From Spongospora subterranea f. sp. subterranea (lineage: Eukaryota > Endomyxa: Phytomyxea > Phytomyxea > Plasmodiophorida), in contig JAUGWO010000289.1 of the NCBI GenBank assembly GCA_049724395.1, positions 57,154 to 121,153 on the forward strand: a stretch of DNA of 64,000 nt, in the 5' to 3' direction. A model generated the notes under the pieces. It made no database searches. It saw nothing but the letters and a program-made list of their open reading frames with translations, and was not told the DNA's origin. Shown here piece after piece: positions 21,735 to 33,500 of this stretch. A program made the translations under genes and the position numbers. Positions within the stretch are counted from its first letter, which is position 1; the number at the start of each line of letters is the position of its first letter.

Positions 21735-22860
21735 CTTGGTATGAGTTCTGACCAGAAACACACAGAGGCTACTCTTGTCCTTGACCTCATCCAGCTCCCA
21801 GTTTAGGCGCCGACAGAGCATTCGCAATCCCATTAAGTACTTGGAATTACGAAAACTAACCATTTTATGAGTGCGCTTCGGAAATCCATCCTAGTACGCC
21901 ATCTGCAGATATTGGAGATCACGATTCTCGGCAATCGCTTACTGTCACGAATTCTCATAAACGTCAACTGGCTGGTTTTTTGAATTAATCGTATTTTCGA
22001 TGTGGCAATCGAAAGTTTTGCCCTCTACGCTTTCAATTGACTGTTGACCATCAATACTAATACGGGATGCATCACGGTTTGAACTCGTGATGGGGTCCAA
22101 TCCTAACACGAACTTAGCAAGTCGAATCACAATTTGGACATGGACTGAACGGCTAAGTTTCTGGAAGAACTGTCACCAAACTGGTGGGCGTTTCTGTTAT
22201 CGGGCATGAGATTGACGGAAAATCTTTTGACGGGAACATTTCCGAATCGAAAGGAAATCGATTTTGATCGATAAGGAATGGAGGTTCTCGCCCAATTTGG
22301 CTCAACTGTTGAGAATCGATACTGATATGGGATGCGTCAATCTTCGAACCCGGGCCCGAGTCCCATTCCTAAAAACGCACTTAACCAGCCGAATTTCTAT
22401 ATGAAAATGAACTGAGCGCCCACATTCATCGAAGTACTTTCACCAAAGTGGTCGACATGATTGATATTGGGAAAATCAAACGTCAACAAGGAATTGCTTT
22501 GCAGCAAATTTGACTTCAATGTCGAATATTCCAATCTTGGATTGTTTAAACCTTCGGTCTTGTGATGGCGCATTGCCAACTCCTGCGACGGCGACATGGT
22601 CTCCTGCAATGACCAATGCTCTCAGGGTTTGGCAATTCTTTGGAGCGATACTCCGCCATTCAAACCGAGAATGTCGAGAAGGCCATTGTTGTGGCGGCAT
22701 TGGCCTGACCGGAGCCAAGCGTCGCCACCCCCAGCAATATCAACAAGTTGAGGACACGAATTGGAGGAATGGGATGGGGCAACAGTAGCGCGGTTCGCCA
22801 TCGGGCAAGGATGAGTCCAGAGTTGAGGATGAGACGGGAACAGTTCCATGTGTCATACAC
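21735..22860 (-). pseudogene. Degenerate paralogue of the 5' half of the secreted Cys/WG gene
   Basis: The exon-intron pattern of the gene at 7214-9472 is repeated here. The signal-peptide-like start lacks its ATG (ATT at the matching codon, then RVLNLLILLGVATLGSGQA). The first intron is conserved at about 63 nt with an in-frame stop, the second exon continues (SPSQELAMRHHK...), and the last shared exon is open (LCRRLNWELDEVKDKSSL). Exon 4 carries a one-base deletion relative to copy 1 and exon 3 is also out of frame at its end, so it is not a functional copy unless splicing differs. Similarity ends at about 21745, before the Cys/WG modules. Confidence 0.75.
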
Positions 22861-23660
22861 AAGGGTAAAGATTACCCTTGTGTATTCCTCTCCAACCTAT
22901 TCAGCTTTCCTGTTGTGATTTAGTTCTGTTATTGATAGGTCCTTTGTTCTACTACATGCTGCATCACGTGTTGGCTGCTTATCGAAGCCAATGTCGTAGA
23001 AATGAGGGACAATCGACCTGCCATGTTTGGTTCAATCTGTTTATGAGACCAAATAATGGCAGATACAGTAGTTGACTCGTATCATCTTGTTTCGTTTAAA
23101 GAACGCCCTACAATATTAGTACTGGGATCCGTTTACTCGCCTAAAGAAGTATCGCTTCACTCCAATGGAACCCCACGTGCTGCTCTTGAGTTGGAGGAAA
23201 CGACTGCCGACAGGTTCGACGTCGGCCACGATATCCATTGGAGTTGAATGAAGTAATAAATGGGGTTCCACCAATTGTTGCCGACGGCCTCGTCCCCACC
23301 GAGTTCTAGAACAATTCTAGATTGCAGTATAATAACTTGTGCTTTATATAATTGTTGCCTCCCCGACCACATAGCGATGCTGCGTCTACAAAGAGCCAAC
23401 GAACGCCGCCTCCAACGACATCCGCTGGGAAGGCCGTCGCGTTGTCGCGTCGGCTCGAGGTTCCGACATCACGCAGCGACAGTCTCCTTTGTCCGGTCCC
23501 TTTCGATTTCCGGTTCCATCCCGGATTTTGATCCAACCAGGTTGTACCCAAAAAACATCTTATGATCCATTCACAACCCTGTTGATTAGCTTCGGTTTCC
23601 TTCCCACAATCTTTCTTAGGCAATGACGCTAGCAAATGAGACAGCACTGAATTTGCTGAC
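22861..23660. other. No recognised gene
   Basis: A plus-strand frame at 23056-23247 (MADTVVDSYHLVSFKERP...) and overlapping frames on the minus strand at 23306-23662 match nothing known. Confidence 0.3.
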
Positions 23661-23661
23661 A

Positions 23662-25570
23662 CGCCTCTTTACACTGATAACACTGTGAGTTTTGTAACAC
23701 TAACGCGCCTCTTTACACTGATAACACTGTGAGTTTTGTAACACTAACGCGCCTCTTTACACTGATAACACTGTGAGTTTTGTAACACTAACGCGCCTCT
23801 TTACACTGATAACACTGTGAGTTTTGTAACACTAACGCGCCTCTTTACACTGATAACACTGTGAGTTTTGTAACACTAACGCGCCTCTTTACACTGATAA
23901 CACTGTGAGTTTTGTAACACTAACGCGCCTTTTTACACTGATAACACTGTGAGTTTTGTAACACTAACGCGCCTCTTTACACTGATAACACTGTGAGTTT
24001 TGTAACACTAACGCGCCTCTTTACACTGATAACACTGTGAGTTTTGTAACACTAACGCGCCTCTTTACACTGATAACACTGTGAGTTTTGTAACACTAAC
24101 GCGCCTCTTTACACTGATAACACTGTGAGTTTTGTAACACTAACGCGCCTCTTTACACACTGATAACACTTTGAGTTTTGTAACACTAACGCGCCTCTTT
24201 ACACTGATAACACTGTGAGTTTTGTAACACTAACGCGCCTCTTTACACTGATAACACTGTGAGTTTTGTAACACTAACGCGCCTCTTTACACTGATAACA
24301 CTGTGAGTTTTGTAACACTAAGTTTACACTGATAACACTGTGAGTTTTGTAACACTAACGCGCCTCTTTACACTGATAACACTGTGAGTTTTGTAACACT
24401 AACGCGCCTCTTTACACTGATAACACTGTGAGTTTTGTAACACTAACGCGCCTCTTTACACTGATAACACTGTGAGTTTTGTAACACTAACGCGCCTTTT
24501 TACACTGATAACACTGTGAGTTTTGTAACACTAACGCGCCTCTTTACACTGATAACACTGTGAGTTTTGTAACACTAACGCGCCTCTTTACACTGATAAC
24601 ACTGTGAGTTTTGTAACACTAACGCGCCTCTTTACACTGATAACACTGTGAGTTTTGTAACACTAACGCGCCTCTTTACACACTGATAACACTTTGAGTT
24701 TTGTAACACTAACGCGCCTCTTTACACTGATAACACTGTGAGTTTTGTAACACTAACGCGCCTCTTTACACTGATAACACTGTGAGTTTTGTAACACTAA
24801 CGCGCCTCTTTACACTGATAACACTGTGAGTTTTGTAACACTAACGCGCCTCTTTACACTGATAACACTGTGAGTTTTGTAACACTAACGCGCCTCTTTA
24901 CACTGATAACACTGTGAGTTTTGTAACACTAACGCGCCTCTTTACACTGATAACACTGTGAGTTTTGTAACACTAACGCGCCTCTTTACACTGATAACAC
25001 TGTGAGTTTTGTAACACTAACGCGCCTCTTTACACACTGATAACACTGTGAGTTTTGTAACACTAACGCGCCTCTTTACACTGATAACACTGTGAGTTTT
25101 GTAACACGTATCTTAACGCGCCTCTTTACACTGATAACACTGTGAGTTTTGTAACACTAACGCGCCTCTTTACACTGATAACACTGTGAGTTTTGTAACA
25201 CTAACGCGCCTCTTTACACTGATAACACTGTGAGTTTTGTAACACTAACGCGCCTCTTTACACTGATAACACTGTGAGTTTTGTAACACTAACGCGCCTC
25301 TTTACACACTGATAACACTGTGAGTTTTGTAACACTAACGCGCCTCTTTACACTGATAACACTGTGAGTTTTGTAACACTAACGCGCCTCTTTACACTGA
25401 TAACACTGTGAGTTTTGTAACACTAACGCGCCTCTTTACACTGATAACACTGTGAGTTTTGTAACACTAACGCGCCTCTTTACACTGACAGCACTGTGAG
25501 TTTTGTTTACTCTGACAACTTCGGACAAAGCTTTGTAACACGCCTTTTCGATACTGACAACATTTTGTTA
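23662..25570. repeat. 44-bp satellite array, about 42 units
   Basis: The unit is 44 bp, with CGCGCCTCTTTACACTGATA followed by ACACTGTGAGTTTTGTAACACTAA split over two halves. ACACT occurs three times per unit. Units are nearly identical. Variants recur: a T-for-C change giving CGCCTTTTT (about 23930 and 24497), an extra CA plus TTTGAG (about 24156 and 24675), one unit with a 9-base deletion (about 24320) and one with an insertion (about 25107). Beyond about 25490 the units decay. There are no unique spacers, so it is not a CRISPR array. Confidence 0.98.
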
Positions 25571-25892
25571 GTTCTGGAACGCTTCTCTGATACACAGAAG
25601 TCAGTGCATCCATAAGTGGGCAGCCGATGATGGCCAAGATCATATTCACATCTGAATCTCAAACATGGGTAAAGCTAAATCTGTCTGTCCATCAAGGAGC
25701 TCTCTTGCGCGGACTCACTTTTCGCTTGCAAGATCCCTCGGAATCATATACTACTCTGGTCCCGTCTTCTCTATCATTAACATCACCTCCATTTTCTTCT
25801 TCCGCTCCGACTGCTCCATTGTCCCGATCAGGAAGGAGCGGTTTATCTATCGCTCCTTCTTTTTTTTTCAGGAAATTACATCGTCGGAAGCA
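25571..25892. other. Flank of satellite, no recognised gene
   Basis: Degenerate satellite-like words (CTGACAACATTTTGTTAG) followed by pyrimidine-rich sequence with overlapping short frames; nothing supported. Confidence 0.3.
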
Positions 25893-26720
25893 TCAATATA
25901 TTCTGGTTTCTTTGTTACTGAAGCATTGGATAGCGATTGATGGAGGTGGCAGTTGATCCAATTCTAAGATACTGTCGAGCATCTCCATCGTCGATAGTCG
26001 CGGTGACGCCTCCAATGAGAGAATGGAGAGCGGATAATGGTGCCTGCCCTCTGGTCGATGAAATGTTGGCGAAGTTAAATGACCGCGTAGTGTTGCAAGT
26101 TGTTGCACTGAAGGGTGCCTCTGTGAAAGTAATTGCCGGATCGAGGCTGCATAAGCTGCTTTCTTATCTGGAGAAATCTCGACTTGCAAAGATTGAGAAT
26201 TAAGTATTAATCCCAAAAAATGTACTGATGTGGACGGGGTAAGAAAACTTTTACCGATATCAATGACGATCCCGGCTTCCTCCATAAACGTGATAATAGA
26301 CGTGGTAGCGTTTGCTAGATATACTGGATTGGGGTGACGAAAAAGGAAGTCATCGAGATCAACGATGGCTTTCTCTGGCCAAATCTTATTCATGGCGCCA
26401 CACAATGCCAATGTGATATCCTGAAAACAGGAAGGAGCGGTAGATAAACCGAACGGGAGTACCGTATATTCGTAGAATTTGTTTTCAAACGCAAAATTAC
26501 AGAATCTTCGGGAATTGGGGTGTAATTTGACGGTCCAATAACCGCAGCTTCGAAGCGTATTCCCCCCGAGCAGTAGTGGCTAATATCTGCTTAACTTTAG
26601 GAAAGTTTACTGGACGATTGGCCATGAAAGGATTAACGTACATTTAAAATAATGTACCAGTCGTCTCTATGATTTTTCCATGTTTAGACACCTAAAGGAA
26701 TAGGAAAGATCACGTAATTG
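25893..26720 (-). pseudogene. DIRS-like reverse transcriptase fragment
   Basis: The minus strand carries broken frames with FENKFYEYTVLPFGLSTAP (about 26440-26500), then ALCGAMNKIWPEKAIVDLDDFLF containing the LDDF catalytic box, then the thumb/connection region with SVHFLGLILNSQSL and RQLLSQRHPSVQQLATLRGHL. The order VLPFGLS-AP, DD box and FLGF-type block followed by a helical connection fits DIRS/Ngaro-type elements better than gypsy. One frame break lies near 26410. No tyrosine recombinase or terminal repeats were found. Confidence 0.75.
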
Positions 26721-27965
26721 AGTTTCGTGTGATGAAATAGCTCGAATGCGTCCTGCTGAAATAAGGGACTGCACGTCTGTACGAAAGACTCGTGTCGAAC
26801 CGGGTGAGGCTGGACTTCTAACTCGATTCCTACAGATAAATATGGATGAGCGAAAGCTGTAAGAAGAGGAGATGGTGGCGTAATAGCCTGAATAGGTAGG
26901 CAGATGCTAGAACGTGTAGATTCAACCGGTAGATGTGAGCGGGAGGGTTTTGGCTCACAAAAGGCCTACCAACTTCTGCTGCAGTGACGATGTCAGATCA
27001 GTGATTCTTCAAGAAAAATAGGATTCTGTGGACGTCTACTAGGCGTCACCATGAATGTCAGCTCACTTTGGGAGCCCTTGAGTGACTGCAGAGAAATCTA
27101 CCGCCGTTGGTCAGGCTCATTCCTGAGAATGGCCAGTGACTTCTTCACCAATCTGGGTTGATAGTCCTCCCCAAATGTGCACAATGCATCATACGTGTTA
27201 GTCCTTTTGAGTTTTGCGGCAACTCGACGAATTCCATTATAGTTTGCTATAGATTTTTACATGTTTGTATTTGTACATTCGAATCAATCAGCTCAACGCC
27301 AAGTCGCTGTACATCTTGCTCGTGAGAATATCCGGGCTCTATTGGAATATGGGATGATAACCGATCAGGTTGATAATTTCTTGTCTCACCCTGCGTACCA
27401 ACAATCGTCGAAGATGCGGCACCATTACAAGAACGAACCATTGAGACCTGGCGATGAATTCGGAGCGTATTTTTAGCGACATAGGGTTAGATAATACCTG
27501 AGGGAAGGTTGACATTTGAAGACGGCCGAGGTTGGGTGACTAAATCGCATTGAATAGAGATGACGGTTCAGATTCATGAAATAGTGTTGTGGTTGGCGTC
27601 CAGGTGAAATGTGGCAACAGACTTCCTCGACCGCTATCGTCAATTAGAACATTCGCTTTTGTTGTGATTGTTGGCTGGATATATAACATCTTACAATCCG
27701 TACCCATTATAATTAATACGACAAATCGGTTCTATCCCATGTCGACAAGTCGATTTATCGTGATGCGTTTTCCCATTTTATTCAGTAATTGGGTTTGTGT
27801 CAAACATTCTACGCTTATCCAAGTACACGATTTTCATATCTGTTATCCACTCGGTCAGGTCACTGATGTTGACGCACGTGTTCCCGTGGCTAAATAACGA
27901 GCTCGTGCCTCTACTATTTTAAAAACTCAACTACTTATGAATAATAAAAATTTACTCCTCATGCA
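26721..27965. other. Probable transposon debris, no intact gene
   Basis: Minus-strand pieces to about 26760 continue the reverse transcriptase (LFHHTKLNYVIFPIP). A plus-strand frame at 27261-27476 (RENIRALLEYGMITDQVDNF...) looks coding but is unrecognised. No element ends were found. Confidence 0.35.
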
Positions 27966-28056
27966 TCGATCAATTCGGATCGCGCTTCCGTCTCACCGAT
28001 CAATTCGGTTCATCTCGCTGATCAGTTCGGCCTAACCTCACTGATCATTTCAGTAC
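27966..28056. repeat. Four imperfect GATCA-TTCGG-type repeats upstream of the tyrosinase gene
   Basis: GATCAATTCGGATCGC, GATCAATTCGGTTCATC, GATCAGTTCGGCCTAAC and GATCATTTCAGTAC occur at roughly 23-30 base intervals, each preceded by a pyrimidine-rich CTCAC/CTCGCT piece. They lie about 560-640 bases before the tyrosinase start. They may be binding sites or a decayed microsatellite. Confidence 0.6.
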
Positions 28057-28608
28057 AGTAGTAGCATCCCTGCTACAGATAGCATCACTATCGCCTCTTT
28101 ATCATTCACATACAATAGCTCAATACCGTATTCCGCCTTTAACTGATTATTTCAGTTGTTAAAATTTAGAGAGGAAACTTACATGATCGTACAAATTTGA
28201 TTTTGTTTTCACTTTATTTCGTTTTGGAAGGTATCTGAGTGTCTGTGTTTTGGAGTTCAGGTGACCTTCATTGCCTTTGATGTCTCTGATTTACTGCCGC
28301 AACACAAAATCTTAAACTTGCTAAATCGTTTTCAAAGGTATATTGTGGTAACTAGAAAACCAGTACCAGAATCTTATCCCCGAATTCCGTAGAATGAAGC
28401 CAGAATGGATCGTGGAAAACCCGTCGGCGACATTTGTTAACAAAGGGTCGGTTCTGCACAATTATCCTCACAAACCAATGATGAGTCATTGAAATCACTG
28501 TCATTGAAATATCCTAATTCACATTGACTCATCTTACAGTGGAAAATCGTCAGGTTCCGACAATAATCAGAAAGAAAACAGTCGCCAATCGACGACCCAT
28601 CGCAGATC
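28057..28608. other. Intergenic, upstream of tyrosinase-like gene
   Basis: AT-rich with no supported gene. A minus-strand frame at 28437-28748 overlaps the start of the tyrosinase gene and is taken as a shadow. Confidence 0.4.
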
Positions 28609-30549
28609 ATGACGAAGACATTGGTGTGCTTTGCCTTGGTCATTGGTTTGGCCAGATCGGCATATTTTCCAGCAATCAACGTGACAACACCATCAGTGAG
28701 CTCCACTCCACCGGTTTTTAACTCAGGAACCGTCGTCATCAATGCCACCTGTCGCCGCCAATCAATATCGGCAATGACGCCGGCCGATATCGATTCGCTG
28801 CGCTCTCACTGGGTCAACGCCACCGCCTCTCCCGCCTTCAAGTCGCTGATATCAGACCCGTTTGTGGTTCGTGGAACCCATGGCTATCTTCCATGGCATC
28901 GTCATTACCTTCATCGTCTCGAAGATCTTCTCGGTTGTCCCATTCCCTTTTGGGATTTCAGTGTCGACCCGGTCCCAGCGGCCGTATTGGTTCCTCGTAT
29001 CGGTGGTCGCGACCCAAATCCATTGTTCATCGCCAGCCGTCGGCCATACTCGCCGTTCCCTAGCGAAACCCTTCGCAGTCTGGAGATCATGGCTTTCGCC
29101 CAGCTGGACTACGCTTATCTGTGCATCATGTTGGAGAATCTACAGGAGACGGTGATGTCCGCCCTGGGCGGTTCATGTGCTCAAATGGACAAGGCGTCTG
29201 AGGATTTCCTTTATTGGATCACATTGGCCAATATCGATCGGATTTGGTGGCGTTGGTCGTTGAATCATCCGAATCTGACCGTGGAGGCGCGAGATGCCGT
29301 TCATGAGTTGAAGGACCTGAATGGGCCTTTCTCAGGGCGACGAATGATCAATGCGACAGAGCGATGGGATCCAAGCGGTGATGCGGCTGATCATCTTCCC
29401 AGCTCTATTCGGAAATCTTCTCCGGTGGATGGACACGTTCATGGTGATGATCTTCGCCGTAATCCTGGAGCGCATGTCTCGATTGGTCTCAAAGGATCAC
29501 ACGTTCAGGCTCGTGCAGGTTCCTCAGCTGTGGATGGGGACTCGTTGGAGATATCATATCAAGGACTCCTATTGGGCAATGGAACTAACAACACCAATGA
29601 TGCAGCTGCTGGTTTAGGGATGACATATTCTGGCAATCACGAATGGCACACAGATGACGTTGAGGCGCCGAATATGTCAAGTGAGACAGGAACCGAACCT
29701 GGTGAAGGGTGGGGAGCACATGTTCCTAGGAAAGGCGCCATGATTGGCTGGGATGGGATCAGTGTCCCCAAGACCAAGAACAATCTCGATAGTGTTCGCC
29801 AGGTCGGACGGGGAATCCCTGGACCAACAGCCGAGACCAATGCCACCTATGGATCCGGTGAAGCGAAAGGAACAGCACCAGGGGTTAATATCACGACTGG
29901 AGTACGCCCAACAGCAAATGGGGATCCGTTCAGCTCGTTCGCCCACAATACCACACTTTGGTCCGATATAAATCCAGGATTGGAGGGCGAGGACCCGACG
30001 GCCGTTGCCTCAATCTCCTTCTCTATGGGAGGGACATGGGGTCATCATAATGAATCCACACCCCCATTGGTATTGACCTCGACGTCGACGTTGCCCGCAT
30101 CCAGGCCGGTGTTATCGTCCACAACACATTCTATCGGTATCCAACAGTTCACCTTCAAAGGGATGGTTCCCGAGCCCCACGACCCAGCTGTTGTTCCACC
30201 ACCGAACAATTCATCATATGAGAGTGTGGCCGAACTGATCATTGCGCCACGAAGCCACATGATCCTGTCGCTTTGCGATATTCCCTGTACCGTATCGGCA
30301 TTCCGGGTCGATATCGTGGCCAAAAACACGATCATCGGTCAGATATTCATCGAAGGGCGCGGTGGGGCATCAGTCAACTATCAGCGGGATCGGCCTGTCG
30401 ATATCAGTGATGGATATCGACAGCTATTGGCGTCGGTCCCGCTGAAACAGGTTCAAAAGTCCCTGTCGTTGATCGTGTTCAATCAGAGAACTAATAAGGT
30501 CGTCAAGACTCCTCCTTTTACTGTCAGACTCGACCAATACGTTTTCTAA
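28609..30549 (+). CDS. Tyrosinase-family secreted protein lacking CuB histidines
   Basis: Tyrosinases are binuclear copper enzymes that oxidise phenols. This is a single exon of 646 residues starting with a signal peptide (MTKTLVCFALVIGLARSA). The CuA half is recognisable: THGYLPWHRHYLHRLEDLLG (His91, His97) and PFWDFSVDP. The CuB half is recognisable by WITLANIDRIWWRW (203-216), but the His-His that should precede A-N-I-D-R-I-W is Thr-Leu, and the upstream L-H-N site is L-E-N (Glu176), so the CuB ligands are absent. The C-terminal ~400 residues are Gly/Asn/Thr-rich, with many N-x-S/T sites, then a beta-rich end (FTFKGMVPEPHD... DIVAKNTIIGQIFIEGRG). It may be a non-catalytic extracellular relative. 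The frame is long and intact, which argues against a pseudogene. Confidence 0.9.
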   Translation: MTKTLVCFALVIGLARSAYFPAINVTTPSVSSTPPVFNSGTVVINATCRRQSISAMTPADIDSLRSHWVNATASPAFKSLISDPFVVRGTHGYLPWHRHYLHRLEDLLGCPIPFWDFSVDPVPAAVLVPRIGGRDPNPLFIASRRPYSPFPSETLRSLEIMAFAQLDYAYLCIMLENLQETVMSALGGSCAQMDKASEDFLYWITLANIDRIWWRWSLNHPNLTVEARDAVHELKDLNGPFSGRRMINATERWDPSGDAADHLPSSIRKSSPVDGHVHGDDLRRNPGAHVSIGLKGSHVQARAGSSAVDGDSLEISYQGLLLGNGTNNTNDAAAGLGMTYSGNHEWHTDDVEAPNMSSETGTEPGEGWGAHVPRKGAMIGWDGISVPKTKNNLDSVRQVGRGIPGPTAETNATYGSGEAKGTAPGVNITTGVRPTANGDPFSSFAHNTTLWSDINPGLEGEDPTAVASISFSMGGTWGHHNESTPPLVLTSTSTLPASRPVLSSTTHSIGIQQFTFKGMVPEPHDPAVVPPPNNSSYESVAELIIAPRSHMILSLCDIPCTVSAFRVDIVAKNTIIGQIFIEGRGGASVNYQRDRPVDISDGYRQLLASVPLKQVQKSLSLIVFNQRTNKVVKTPPFTVRLDQYVF

Positions 30550-33500
30550 AGTTCATCATATAAAAAGGCGTTATATTTTCTTTCACGATGGGAGTTGAGT
30601 TTTCATAGGATAGAATAGATTTGAATAAGATGGGGAGAGAATTTGTAGCTCGCCTCATTTCCTCCTATAACATTGTAGAAATCGAGCTTTTGATAGAATA
30701 TCCTCAGAAATTTAACTTGATGCTGTCAAGGACCAGGATGGAACGAATAATGTTGAGAGAATTTGTTCTTGTCTATGACACAGTTTGATGATGAGATAGA
30801 GGATAATCATCGGGCGGCGTCTAATTCACACACTGGAAGAGTTGGGGCGAATCATCGCTTGGTTGAGTCGCGATACCGGGATGAGGGTGACTATACATGT
30901 CATTCAATCCCGCATGTGGTTGATCTCGAATTTCGCCACCTTCTTGACGTCATTCTGAATGAGACGAACCCTTCGTCATAATCCGGCGGATATGGCACAA
31001 GTACAGAGCAAACAACAGGAGTTGTCTGTCAGTATGTTTAAATCGCAATTCGAGACAGTGTTGCAGAATAGCGCCCTTGTGGAGTGTCATCCAATGATTC
31101 AGCTGGCTCTACGAGTGGCAATTCGCCGTTCGAGATTTGTAAAATAAACTCACCTCAGAACCGAGGAGTGGTATCGAAGGTGGAGGCTAACGAGGAGAAC
31201 ATTGAGCCGGTTGGCAGCAATAGCAACTCAAGACACCCTACCTGTCTTGCAATCGTGACAGGAAATACAAGCGGGTCAGTACCGCCGAGCAGACAGGAAC
31301 CACTTCAGACAGAACCGTCCTTCTTTCCCCACAGTAATGTTTAGAATTCAACGCAACACCAGGAGGCGAAACATGCATAACCTGCCGGAATGGGTCATCA
31401 TTGCAAATACTCGATGTGATTTCTGAACAACAAGCAGATGGATATTTCAGTACGACATGCTGTAGCTCTTCATCCCAATGAACCGTGTGCCCAAATCCGA
31501 TTCATTGGCAATCTTGTTGTTTGCCTTTATTAGACTTGGGCACTAAAAATTCCAATGACACGGGGTTGGACAGACAAGTCTTTTATCAAATTCCAAAGTC
31601 GCAGGTCATTATAATGAAAAATCCATTACGCTGTTGTTCTGTGCAAATGTAGAGTATTTTTATTGGATTGACGCTGCTAGCAATTCCAACCAAATCTGCA
31701 GACAATACAGGCTTCACACAATAGTGCAGCGCTTGAACGTTCTAGATCAACCACCAGCGGGGCAAAACGAAGTCTGAAATGCGGTCAGTTTTTTATAGCC
31801 GCGTTCATCGCGGTATCGCGTCAACTCTTGGCCGATTCTTGTATATGTTTGTCTTTACGAATGGTGAGTAGGCGTTGAGGAACATGTGCTCGTATACCAA
31901 CGGCATCAAAAGGTCTCTGTGTTTCCGTAGGAACACACGTTCAATCGCTGAGAAGGGGAGATCAGCATGTTCATGGCATTGCTGTCGGTAAACGAGTCAT
32001 TGTTCTGGCCCAGGCCTATGAGTTCCTGTTCGCGACGTCGTTGCGACTCAAGAGCTGATTCTGCTGGCGTCAAATGACCAGCAGGACAAATTGGGAAACA
32101 TGATAGGGTGTCAATTGACAGGTTTTATGAACCAAGCAGAACCATCGCTTATTAGGGAGTATCAAGTGCAGTGTGAATGCTCTCAATGTTCCTAGCAGGA
32201 ATTGGTGCCTCGATAATTCAAGTAAATAGAAACATTCGTGCACCACTTTTCGAAATGTAGAAAACACGCTGACATTAGTGGCCCCCCGACCTTCATATTG
32301 TCGGAAATCATCTCTTTTTTTAACATTGGAGTTAGATAATCGTAATATATTATCAATATTTGTGAGTGCCTGTACATAGTCTAGAACTTTTGCGTTTTAA
32401 TAGTGGTTTAGGATTAGTGGCATGAAGAACCACTCCCAATATTGTCCAATAATCCAAAAGAACCGAGTCTACACATAAATTGGCATACAACCATAGGGAG
32501 ATTATCAGCCCAGGGCTATTTTAACGACTTGATGGTTGTTCGGGTTTACGTGGCTTATCATTGACTAGTTTATCAAAAGGCAAGTTTGTCAGAAGAAGGG
32601 CACTTGCCCCAGATAATCGGTCGCTCCATCCACAGGATCTTCAAAAAGAGCGATTGAGGGAAAGCTTGAAGGTTTTGACTGATTTGATCGGCCCATGAAG
32701 TTTAACCTCATCCGAATCATTCTCCAAAATTTATAATGGGACTCGATCATATCTGAGTAAGGCGTGACATCGCTCTACAAGAGTTTCAATCCTAGTATAT
32801 GATCCATCCTGAGACAAACAGAATGCTCTCCACCCATATGTACATCGTGTTTGCCGACGTTTTTAGACGATATCGATATTGTGGGCCCGGTCATGAACAG
32901 GACGAGAAAACACCACTTAGCGTGGAGAGAAGTGTCTCCTTTGAGCGCACAATCGCATAATCATTTGGAGAAGGTTTTCAAGTTTGCAATAGAGGAAGTA
33001 ATTGAAGTTCAACACAGCAGACTTGATAAGAGGAGGATCTGCAAATGATATTCGCCAGGCACCCTTTGTCACCAAACATCATCTTCTACCCTTAGATGAA
33101 ACAGAGCCTGGAATCGATTTCGATCGGAGATCCCAGAGTGGGCGAGGGAGTCAACGATGGTACTCTTGACTTCCACTGCATGCGAATTTCATTCTTGGTC
33201 CTTGGTGACGTACTGTCGGAGGAAGACCGGCGATGAGAGACCATGATTGTACAGACGTTCGTATTATCGCAGCGGGATCAGGAGAATTCATAACGTCAGC
33301 GAAGCCTGTGGCTCATGAAATCGTTGAACAAGCGGATGAAAACGGATTATGCGGCCATTGTCGCAGTGCTACGGAAACACCTTTGATGGAACCCATCGGT
33401 TCACGGCTGCCGATCGGTTCAAGGCATGCCGACAACAGCACATTTTTTTGCTATCTTCGAATAAGTATTATTGATAAATAGATGATCAAGAAACCGGTGC

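Noticed and set aside
22336-22360. Possible tRNA B box (TTCGAACCCGGG)
   Set aside because: It lies in an exon of the degenerate secreted-gene paralogue, and no cloverleaf can be folded around it.
23662-25570. CRISPR-like array
   Set aside because: The units are contiguous 44-bp copies with no unique spacers, and the DNA is eukaryotic. It is a satellite.
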